DNA of 56,847 nucleotides from Planctomicrobium piriforme (lineage in GTDB: Bacteria; Planctomycetota; Planctomycetia; Planctomycetales; Planctomycetaceae), in the NCBI GenBank assembly GCA_945860955.1, contig CAMATH010000048.1, positions 1 to 56,847 on the forward strand, in the 5' to 3' direction. The first letter of the stretch is position 1. Each line of letters opens with the position of its first letter. A program made the translations under genes and the position numbers. Below, piece by piece: positions 50,054 through 56,847 of this stretch. A model generated the notes under the pieces. The model did no database searches. It was not told the DNA's origin and saw nothing but the letters and a program-made list of their open reading frames with translations.

Positions 50054-51229
50054 CTAGAAGTTGTCGCTCAAGGGCTTCTGCTGACCGATGCCGGCCCGAC
50101 GGCGGGTGCCGCTGGGGGACATCAGCAGACCGTAGACCCGTTCATCCATCTGGGATGACAGGAACGAGACGTGTCCGTCGACGAACAGGAAGTTGCAGCC
50201 TTGGGGATGGAACGACGAAGGGAACGGCGAGCCACCTTCGAGGCCACCGGTCTGACCGTTGATCACACCGAGCTTCACCCCCGAAACGACAGGCAAAATG
50301 GGGTCGTCGTACGGATAGTACGAACCCGCTCCCACTCTCAAGGGATAAACAAAGGCGGCAGACCGCCAGTTGGGGTTCGACCAAGTGCGAATTCCCGTAG
50401 CCTCACCCGCGTTCACATTTTCGGTCGCCAGAATCGTCTGCGACTGTCCATCCCACACGGAATCCATTGTCTGGCTGTCAGAATCGACCTTGCTGGTGGT
50501 GCTGAAATTGACAGTGTCAATTTGGCGAATCGCACCGAACCACATCACCCCGGAATCGTTGGTCGCCTTATAGTCGTTGACGTCACCGTTGTTGATCACC
50601 TGGGTCGAAAGTAGCACGGAGGGATGCGCATAGCCGTTCACCGCCGAGTTGTTGTTCCAGTTGAAAAGCTGGGTGTTGGCACGCTGCAGGTCGTTCACAG
50701 ATCCCGCCGCGGCGGCCAGTGCGACCAAGTCATGGTAGCCCGCATTCACGACAAAGCTCGAACCACCGTCGAGCGTGTACGCGGTCGTATCGCTCGGGCA
50801 GGTGTACACCTTGATGTTCTTCTGGCCCAGGGACAGATTCGTTTCGCCGTTCGCCCCAGCCACACTGTTGTCGTTGAACGCCAGATCGCGTCGCCAACTG
50901 TCGGCGATGTCCTGCCGGCCAACATAGGCCAGCAGATCCACTTGCCAAGAGTACAACGGGCTAAAGGCGGGCGTGCCGGCGTTGCCGACAAAGTACACGC
51001 CGTACGCGGGGAGCTTCGAGGCCGTTGACCCCTTCGCTTGAACTCCAATTCCAATCTGCCGCATGTGGCTCATGCACTCGGTGCGACGCGCCGTCTCGCG
51101 GGCGTTCTGCACGGCGGGCAGAATCAGCGACGCCAATACGGCGATGATCGAAATCACCACCAGCAGCTCGATCAGGGTGAAGCCGGCACGGGCGGTCGAC
51201 CGCTGTGGCACACGACGAAGAGTTTTCAT
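50054..51229 (-). CDS. DUF1559 protein with prepilin-type N-terminus
   Basis: 391 residues. The start ATG at 51229 follows GGGAG. The N-terminus has a prepilin cleavage/methylation motif ([36 protein letters not shown]) given here in part: positively charged leader, G then FTLIELL, and a long hydrophobic helix. The DUF1559 body follows with CPSDTTAYT and a C-terminal H[15 protein letters not shown] segment. These pseudopilin-like proteins are strongly expanded in planctomycetes; the function is unknown. It lies 344 bases downstream of the PVC-type dehydrogenase gene and ends at its own terminator. Confidence 0.94.
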   Translation of the reverse strand: MKTLRRVPQRSTARAGFTLIELLVVISIIAVLASLILPAVQNARETARRTECMSHMRQIGIGVQAKGSTASKLPAYGVYFVGNAGTPAFSPLYSWQVDLLAYVGRQDIADSWRRDLAFNDNSVAGANGETNLSLGQKNIKVYTCPSDTTAYTLDGGSSFVVNAGYHDLVALAAAAGSVNDLQRANTQLFNWNNNSAVNGYAHPSVLLSTQVINNGDVNDYKATNDSGVMWFGAIRQIDTVNFSTTSKVDSDSQTMDSVWDGQSQTILATENVNAGEATGIRTWSNPNWRSAAFVYPLRVGAGSYYPYDDPILPVVSGVKLGVINGQTGGLEGGSPFPSSFHPQGCNFLFVDGHVSFLSSQMDERVYGLLMSPSGTRRRAGIGQQKPLSDNF

Positions 51230-51573
51230 GAATCGGTCTCCCGTAAAACGAACGCCTGGGACAGGACTGGAATGAATTGTATCCGACAATCAGGGGCAGA
51301 AGAAACTGGAATACTAGCAGTTTCTGTGCCGACTTGCAAAAAGTGCGTCCCGGACCCGGAATCACGCGTTTTGCGGCTCAGCAGACCCACAACCGACTGT
51401 TGCGTTCTGCTCCAGTTGAGCGATTTCCCCCCGTGACCTGTTCAAGTGTTGCCGGTTTTTCCTGTGCTGCCACAAGCAACCGGTCGTTCGTAACTTGTCA
51501 GCGGGTGACAACAAGGAAAAACGCGAAGGTGAGGCAAGTCTCCACAGGGAATTCTACGAATTCTCACCGCCAC
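51230..51573. other. Intergenic region upstream of the DUF1559 gene
   Basis: No gene. It should contain the DUF1559 promoter and the end of the large gene's transcript. No clear promoter hexamers or T-tailed hairpin were found. Confidence 0.45.
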
Positions 51574-54500
51574 TCACGGTACCGCGGGAGTCAAACTCAA
51601 CTTGAAATCCTTGTACCGCACTTCAAACGGCCCCCCCGAGTGCAGTTGCAGGGCAACCACCCCCTGCTTCGCACCCTGCGGATCGTCCAGGTCGACACAC
51701 AGCTTTCCGTTGATGTACGTCCTCAGCCGGCTCCCGACCGCGACGATCTCATACGTATTCCATTCGCCGGGGCGGACGTGTTCCTCGCCCGACTTGTCCC
51801 ACAAAATCGCCCGGCCATGTTCCTCATACAATTTTCCCCACCAGCCCACCCCAATATCGGCCTGATACCCCTTCACCTCCCCCTCGGGCAAGGGCTGACT
51901 GCGGAACTGCACTCCGCTGTTCCCTTCGTTCGGAGTCAAACGCACTTCAAACGAAAGGGAAAAGTCGCTCAAAATCATCTGGCTGGTCAAAAACTCGTTC
52001 CGCTTCAGACCACCGCTTTTTCCCACAACCTCCCCCCCTTCGACCCGCCACAGTTCGGGATTCCCCTGCCAGCCGGCCAAGTCCTTGCCGTTGAAGAACG
52101 AAGCGATCGTGTCGGGAGTCCCCAGGAGCGCCACCTGCTTCGGACTGGCCAGATACGCCGCCAGCGCCCGCACGTCGTCTTCCGTCAACGGCTTCAGCAG
52201 GTCGTCCGGCATCATTGATTTGTCCGACGGCTTCATCTCCTCGATCTCATCCTTCGGCAACACGATCGTCTCATTCGCCGTCACGATCGTCAGCGCCTGC
52301 GAGGTCTCTTCCTTCACGAGACCGGTCAACACCCGGCCGCTGGTCGTTTCGATGATTCGCGGCGTGTACTCTCGGGCGAGAACCGCCGACGGATCGATCA
52401 CGTTCGACAACAGGTAGTCGAGATTCGCCCGATTCGACCCCGTCAGTTCCGGGCCGATTTTGGCACCCGTCCCGAACAATGTGTGACACTGCTGACACAC
52501 CTTGGCGAACACCGCCCGGCCCCGGGGCAGATCCTCTTCCTTAGCCGGGTTCCCCGCGATCAGTTCTTTGAAATGACTGATCAGCTTCGCCTTCTCTTCG
52601 GGAGTATCCCGCACAACCCCCCAGACCGCTTCGATCCGAGCGGTCAGTTCATCGTGATTGAGATTGCGCAACTGACGGACAAAGTCCCCCGTCAGATCGG
52701 TCGCGGGAACGCGCTTCGCCTCAATGGCTTCCAGCAGCGCCAGGGCATAAGTCGGACGCCCGGTGAGCGTGGCCAGAACATCGCGTTTTTCGGCTTGGGG
52801 CAGACCGCCGTAATTTTCCAACAGCAACTTGGGTGTCCCCGCGTCATCGTAACCCGCCAGGCCACGAATGGCGGCGGCCCGCAATGCCTCTTCGCCGACC
52901 AGTGTCCGCAAGACCGGGACCAGCTTTGGATCCTTCGCCGCCAGCAGCGATTCGAGGAAGCTCTTCCGTTCTTCGATCGGAGTCTTCGCGTTCACAATCG
53001 CATCGCGCATTTTCCCAAAGGCGGCGGGGTCGCCAAACTTCACCGACAGCCCGAACGCCAGCGTCTTGAGATCCTGAACTGGGCTCGCCTCCAGAGCGGC
53101 CCGGACATCGCCCCAGCTCTTCGGCATGTCGACCCGCCGACGCCCCTTCAGGGCCGACTGGAGGCCCGTGAGGTACAACTTACGCGTTTCGTCGTCCGTC
53201 GCCTTCTTTAACTCACTGACCAAAAGCTCCAGCGACTCGGGGGTGTCGAGCGAACCGATTCGCCGAACCATGAATTCGTGGATTTTGGGAAAATTCCCCT
53301 GCGATGCGAGCGCCAGGGCTCGCGCGGGGTCGACCTCGGCCAAAGGCTCGGCGGTGTACCAGTACATCAACGGCAGATTGTGGTCTTCCAGATCCTCACT
53401 GTGTGCCAACAGAGCCGCGACCACGTCCCACCGGCTCGCCGGGGGAAGTCGCAACAACGCCGAGGCGATGTACAACCGCACGAGGGGGGAGGCATCCCGC
53501 TTTGCCATCAATTCGAGTTCAGTGACGACCTTCGCGGCGTTCGCCGGCTCTTCACAATGGAGTTGAATTGACCACGCCCGCACGAATTCGTCGTCGTCGA
53601 CAGACAACCGCGCACGCACGTTCGGGTCGGCGGGCAATCCCCCGGTCACATGCAACGCCCACATCCCCCGCAGCCGCCGGGTCGCATCCGGATGCTTCCG
53701 CGCGATCTCCGCCAGTTTCTGTCGGGTGGTCGGCCCGAGTTTTCCCAGTGCGGCCCGCTCTTGCAACAGCCTGCGGGCCGTGCGGACATACCAGTCATTC
53801 GTGTGCAACTGATACTCCACCAGTTCGTCGTCGGTCGCCTTGTTCAGGTCCACCGGCTGAAACTTCACATCGCCGTAGCTGATCTTGAAGATCCGCCCGT
53901 TGGAGCGGTCATGCCCCTCGGTGTTGCCATGGTGGCACTGATTCCGGTCGTACCAGTCGATCATGTAGACCTGGCCGTCCGGACCGGAGCGGAGGTACAG
54001 GATCTGCGACCAGACGTCGTTCGTTTTGCAGAAGTCGGGGAGGCCGTCCCCTTCGTAGCCTGAACCGTTGCGGGTGAGCAGATCGACATTCAGCCGCGCG
54101 CCGTGAATGTTGTTCATAAACAACTTGCCGCGGTATTCCTCTGGCCAGGTGCCACCCAGATAAATCATCGCGCCAGCGTGGGCGTGACCACCGCCGTTCT
54201 CGTCCGATTTCGCACGGTCAGCTTCATTCCATTGATTCCCGACCCAGTGACGGTGATTGGCGATCGTGGGAATGTCGGAATAGGTGTGTTTCTGGAAGTG
54301 TTCGCCCCCCTGCCGATGGTAGCGCGCTCCCTGAATCATGTGGAACAGGTGGGGAATCACACAGCAGCTCAGAAAGCACTGTCCCTGTTCGTTGAAATCG
54401 ACTCCCCACGGATTGCTGGTGCCGTAGGAGAAGACTTCGAATTCGTGCCGGGTCGGGTGGTACCGCCAGATGCCGGCGTTGATCCGGGTCCGTTCGTCCT

Positions 54501-55644
54501 TGGGTGTCCCCGGTTTGCCGACGTTGGAGTGGGTGAAGACCCCGTGGCAACCATACAACCAGCCGTCCGGTCCCCAGATAAACGAATTCAGCGTCTCGTG
54601 CGTATCCTGATAGCCCCAGCCATCCAGCAGCACTTCCGGGGGGCCATCGGGAACATCGTCTCCATCGCGATCGGGAATGAACAGGAATTCGGGGGCGGCA
54701 CCCACCCATACACCGCCGAACCCGACTTCGATTCCGCTGACAAGGTTCAACTTCTCGGCGAACACCTTGCGAACATCGAATTTTCCGTCGCCGTTGGTGT
54801 CTTCGAAGATCAGAATCCGGTCACGGGCCTCTTCCTCCTTCACGCGGACGGGATACGCGTACGCCTCGGCGACCCACAGTCGACCCTGGGCGTCAATGGT
54901 CATCGCAATCGGCTGCATCACATCCGGGTCACCCGCGAAAGCCGTGACTTTGAACCCTTCAGGAACCGTCATCGCCTTGGCGGCCTCATCCGGCGAAAGG
55001 CCGGCGAACTCCAGAAGGTCGGCGGGCCGCTGCGGCGCGACGTACGGTTTCTCTTTGTAGAACCGGAAATCATCGAAGTTGAGATGCCCCCAGCCGTCCG
55101 AGCTGCGATCGACGAGACGTATGAAGATCTCGACTCCCTGGAGTTTGGTAAGATCGACGACCGACCGCTTCAGGTTTTCAATCTGACTTCCGACCGCCCG
55201 ATGAATGACTTCATTGGTATCTTTTCGAACGATTTCAACGCACGTCGTATCGGTGGTTCCCCCCGCGACCAGAAACGCACCCCAGGGATGAGTCACTTTG
55301 AAGGGGACGGAGGTAAGTGTCCCTTGCGGGGCATCTTCGGCAATCTCGTAAGTTCCGATCCAGAAGGTTCCGGTGTGTTCGCTCTTCATGTCGCGCCGGC
55401 GGGCGAACACCTTGTCCCCCTTGACCGGCTGACCTTCAAACGCTGTCCCGTCGGCGGTCCAGTCGGTTAGGTCGCCCGTTTCGAAATCAAGATTCAGCGA
55501 CCGACCGTCAGCGGCTTTGGGGAGCACACCAGGTTCGGGGGCCGCCGACTTTGCCGACTTGGACTTGGCCGGCTCGTCAGCGCACAGCGCGACAGAGGAA
55601 CCAAACAGGAGTAAGCACGCGAGCGGGCGCAGGAAGCGGGACAT
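51574..55644 (-). CDS. PVC-type membrane-bound dehydrogenase, haem c and DUF1080 fusion
   Basis: 1356 residues from the ATG at 55644. Signal peptide 1-22 (RFLRPLACLLLFGSSVALCA). In order: a carbohydrate-binding-like beta domain (about 50-200), the PVC-type dehydrogenase beta-propeller (about 230-600, with QGRLWVAEAYAYPVR, WGPDGWLYGCHGV, IDWYDRNQCHHGN), HEAT-like helical repeats (about 620-1000), a haem c site C1050-QQC-H1054, and a C-terminal DUF1080 domain (about 1150-1352, SFFNGKDLAGWQGNPELW). An open extension upstream to 55830 lacks a signal and is rejected. Likely a periplasmic oxidoreductase acting on a sugar-like substrate with electrons leaving via the haem (inference). Confidence 0.93.
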   Translation of the reverse strand: MSRFLRPLACLLLFGSSVALCADEPAKSKSAKSAAPEPGVLPKAADGRSLNLDFETGDLTDWTADGTAFEGQPVKGDKVFARRRDMKSEHTGTFWIGTYEIAEDAPQGTLTSVPFKVTHPWGAFLVAGGTTDTTCVEIVRKDTNEVIHRAVGSQIENLKRSVVDLTKLQGVEIFIRLVDRSSDGWGHLNFDDFRFYKEKPYVAPQRPADLLEFAGLSPDEAAKAMTVPEGFKVTAFAGDPDVMQPIAMTIDAQGRLWVAEAYAYPVRVKEEEARDRILIFEDTNGDGKFDVRKVFAEKLNLVSGIEVGFGGVWVGAAPEFLFIPDRDGDDVPDGPPEVLLDGWGYQDTHETLNSFIWGPDGWLYGCHGVFTHSNVGKPGTPKDERTRINAGIWRYHPTRHEFEVFSYGTSNPWGVDFNEQGQCFLSCCVIPHLFHMIQGARYHRQGGEHFQKHTYSDIPTIANHRHWVGNQWNEADRAKSDENGGGHAHAGAMIYLGGTWPEEYRGKLFMNNIHGARLNVDLLTRNGSGYEGDGLPDFCKTNDVWSQILYLRSGPDGQVYMIDWYDRNQCHHGNTEGHDRSNGRIFKISYGDVKFQPVDLNKATDDELVEYQLHTNDWYVRTARRLLQERAALGKLGPTTRQKLAEIARKHPDATRRLRGMWALHVTGGLPADPNVRARLSVDDDEFVRAWSIQLHCEEPANAAKVVTELELMAKRDASPLVRLYIASALLRLPPASRWDVVAALLAHSEDLEDHNLPLMYWYTAEPLAEVDPARALALASQGNFPKIHEFMVRRIGSLDTPESLELLVSELKKATDDETRKLYLTGLQSALKGRRRVDMPKSWGDVRAALEASPVQDLKTLAFGLSVKFGDPAAFGKMRDAIVNAKTPIEERKSFLESLLAAKDPKLVPVLRTLVGEEALRAAAIRGLAGYDDAGTPKLLLENYGGLPQAEKRDVLATLTGRPTYALALLEAIEAKRVPATDLTGDFVRQLRNLNHDELTARIEAVWGVVRDTPEEKAKLISHFKELIAGNPAKEEDLPRGRAVFAKVCQQCHTLFGTGAKIGPELTGSNRANLDYLLSNVIDPSAVLAREYTPRIIETTSGRVLTGLVKEETSQALTIVTANETIVLPKDEIEEMKPSDKSMMPDDLLKPLTEDDVRALAAYLASPKQVALLGTPDTIASFFNGKDLAGWQGNPELWRVEGGEVVGKSGGLKRNEFLTSQMILSDFSLSFEVRLTPNEGNSGVQFRSQPLPEGEVKGYQADIGVGWWGKLYEEHGRAILWDKSGEEHVRPGEWNTYEIVAVGSRLRTYINGKLCVDLDDPQGAKQGVVALQLHSGGPFEVRYKDFKLSLTPAVP

Positions 55645-56081
55645 CTGGTGGGCGCAACCAAAAAGAGAGACCGCAAATCTGGTCAAATCGACTCCGGATT
55701 CTACCGGTGCGGAACGGGGGGGGACAAGTTGCGGGCCAATTCGTCGAACCGACGATTTCGAGCCGAATGGGGCGGCACGAAAAGCGTGTTGTCCGTACCG
55801 TTCGGCGGGATCGACCAACTCGGCTTGCAATTCTCCGCCAGAACTGTCATAACCCGTTCACACGACGTGCAACCACACGGTGTTCGGGGGATTTCGTTTC
55901 CCGAGCGAGCTGAACTGGTCGCGAGCGAACCTTTGGAACCGGCACAGTGTCCATTCCAAGACGTTTGTGCGGCGACGAGTCGGCAGTATGAATGTTCCCC
56001 ACGTTCAAACTCCCCGTTTGGTTGTGCAAACTGGAGGAAGTCGTCGCGAGATCGTGAGTTTCGCGTCGAACCAATCCAGCT
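55645..56081. other. Intergenic region before tRNA-Pro
   Basis: No gene found; overlapping frames on both strands lack protein character. It should hold divergent promoters for the large dehydrogenase gene (-) and the tRNA (+). Confidence 0.5.
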
Positions 56082-56156
<75 letters not shown>

Positions 56157-56185
56157 CTTGACTTACGTCGATTTCGAGCGACGAT

Positions 56186-56206
56186 TGTCACCAGTTCTGT
56201 CACCAG
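56186..56206 (+). repeat. Short direct repeat between tRNA and integrase
   Basis: TGTCACCAG at 56186-56194 and again at 56198-56206, a 12-base period. Its place between the tRNA and the integrase fits an integrase or directionality-factor binding site, but that is inference. Confidence 0.4.
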
Positions 56207-56223
56207 AATCTGGAGCAATCGTC

Positions 56224-56847
56224 GTGAGAAAGCCGTTCTACGTGAAGCGCCGCGACACCTGGATGGTGTGGCTCAACGGTCGTCAGGAGACCCTCGGCAA
56301 GGGGATCTCCGAGGAAGAGGCATACGAACGCTTCCAGGAATTGATGGAATTCCGGGGGAAACTCCGCCCGTCGACGCTGGTGGCAATCCTCTTCGAAGCG
56401 TTCCTGGAAGATCTCGAAACGAACCGGTCAAAGGCGACCTACGAGTGGTACCGGAATTTCCTGTCGTCATTCGGCAGTGCCCACAAGTCGCTCTGCATCG
56501 TCGACGTCACCCCCTTCCACGTGACGAAATGGGCGAACAAGACCTACAAGGAAAGTTCCCCGTCGACGCGGCACGGCGCGATTCGGGCGGTCCAGCGGGC
56601 GTTCAAATGGGCTGTTGAGCAGAAACTGATCCCGCACAGTCCGATCGTTCGGGTGGAGAAGCCAACGCCGAATACCCGTGAGAAGATCATCGCGCCAAAA
56701 CTTTGGGGCGAGATCATGGAGAAAGAGAAGGAAGTCCCGTGGCGGGATTTTCTGATCTTCATGCGGGAAACGGGGTGCCGAGTGCAGGAGATCCGAATTC
56801 TCGAAGCGGTCCACTTCGACGCAGAACACCATCGGTTCATTTTGCCG
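56224..56847 (+). CDS. Tyrosine-type site-specific integrase (partial, runs off the window)
   Basis: At least 208 residues, open to the window end. The N-terminus (RKPFYVKRRDTWMVWLNGRQ) is an arm-binding-like domain, about residues 55-145 a SAM-like core-binding domain (FLEDLETNRSKATYEWYRNF, TRHGAIRAVQRAFKWAVEQ), and the catalytic domain begins with RETGCRVQEIRILEA, holding the first catalytic Arg. The rest (Lys, His-x-x-Arg, Tyr) lies beyond the window. GTG at 56224 has GGAG ten bases upstream. Directly downstream of tRNA-Pro, as expected for an element integrated into the tRNA. Confidence 0.88.
   Translation, partial: MRKPFYVKRRDTWMVWLNGRQETLGKGISEEEAYERFQELMEFRGKLRPSTLVAILFEAFLEDLETNRSKATYEWYRNFLSSFGSAHKSLCIVDVTPFHVTKWANKTYKESSPSTRHGAIRAVQRAFKWAVEQKLIPHSPIVRVEKPTPNTREKIIAPKLWGEIMEKEKEVPWRDFLIFMRETGCRVQEIRILEAVHFDAEHHRFILP

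Noticed and set aside
55645-55830. N-terminal extension of the PVC-type dehydrogenase
   Set aside because: The signal peptide begins at the ATG at 55644; upstream residues would mask it.

Overview
The window looks like a chromosomal piece of a planctomycete (phylum Planctomycetota), probably from the Planctomycetaceae side. The reason is its set of lineage-typical families: a PSCyt1/DUF1549/DUF1553 cytochrome-like protein paired with a Tat-exported DUF1501 protein, a second DUF1501 protein, a DUF1559 protein with a prepilin-type N-terminus, DUF1080 proteins, a PVC-type 'membrane-bound dehydrogenase' with a CxxCH motif, an LEPR-xLL-like secreted protein and an ice-binding-like protein with a PEP-CTERM tail. 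An LpxA gene indicates lipid A-type outer membrane synthesis. The DNA is GC-rich, and the intergenic spaces carry several families of dispersed palindromic repeats.

Layout. 1-3.7 kb: repeat-rich DNA, an ECF-type sigma factor (-) and a membrane-anchored coiled-coil protein (-). 3.7-10 kb: the DUF1549/DUF1553 + DUF1501 pair (+) facing a second DUF1501 gene (-). 10-18 kb: lpxA, a repeat block, and one 2181-residue exported protein. 18.2-21.6 kb: an accessory-looking trio made of an Rpn/PD-(D/E)XK nuclease-like gene, an ImmA/IrrE-like gene with an altered zinc motif behind a clear promoter/palindrome, and a Schlafen-AlbA-type ATPase/regulator. 21.7-27.4 kb: HlyD-like adaptor, glycosyltransferase, and a secreted cyclophilin/Ig-like/DUF4114 protein. 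27.7-31 kb: DUF2330 protein (-) and the translation/replication operon rpsF-ssb-rplI closed by a strong terminator. 31-34.3 kb: a small acidic protein, a multi-hairpin RNA-like leader ending in a terminator directly before the PEP-CTERM gene, and a zinc-ribbon membrane protein (-). 34.5-39.1 kb: MmgE/PrpD-family gene translationally coupled to a LamG-like exported protein, tsaE, and an FHA-GAF-class III cyclase. 39.2-42.7 kb: a tightly packed minus-strand operon (small protein, OleA-like ketosynthase, Rossmann NAD-epimerase-like protein, single-TM protein, phosphoglycolate phosphatase). 43.1-46.4 kb: pabA/trpG-type amidotransferase, moeA, zinc-ribbon membrane protein. 46.5-47.8 kb: a less GC-rich cassette of a double zinc-ribbon protein and a pol-beta-like nucleotidyltransferase. 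47.9-55.6 kb: bisphosphate nucleotidase, DUF1080, DUF1559 and the large PVC-type dehydrogenase/cytochrome/DUF1080 fusion, all minus strand. 56.08 kb to the end: tRNA-Pro(GGG) followed immediately by a tyrosine integrase cut by the window edge, most likely the border of an integrated element.

How the genes fit together: most of the window is chromosomal core plus planctomycete-specific secreted/envelope proteins with probable roles in polymer degradation or surface structure. Two accessory islets (18.2-21.6 kb and 46.5-47.8 kb) and the integrase boundary are the most mobile parts. Functions given for families are from recognition of motifs by eye; no database search was run.
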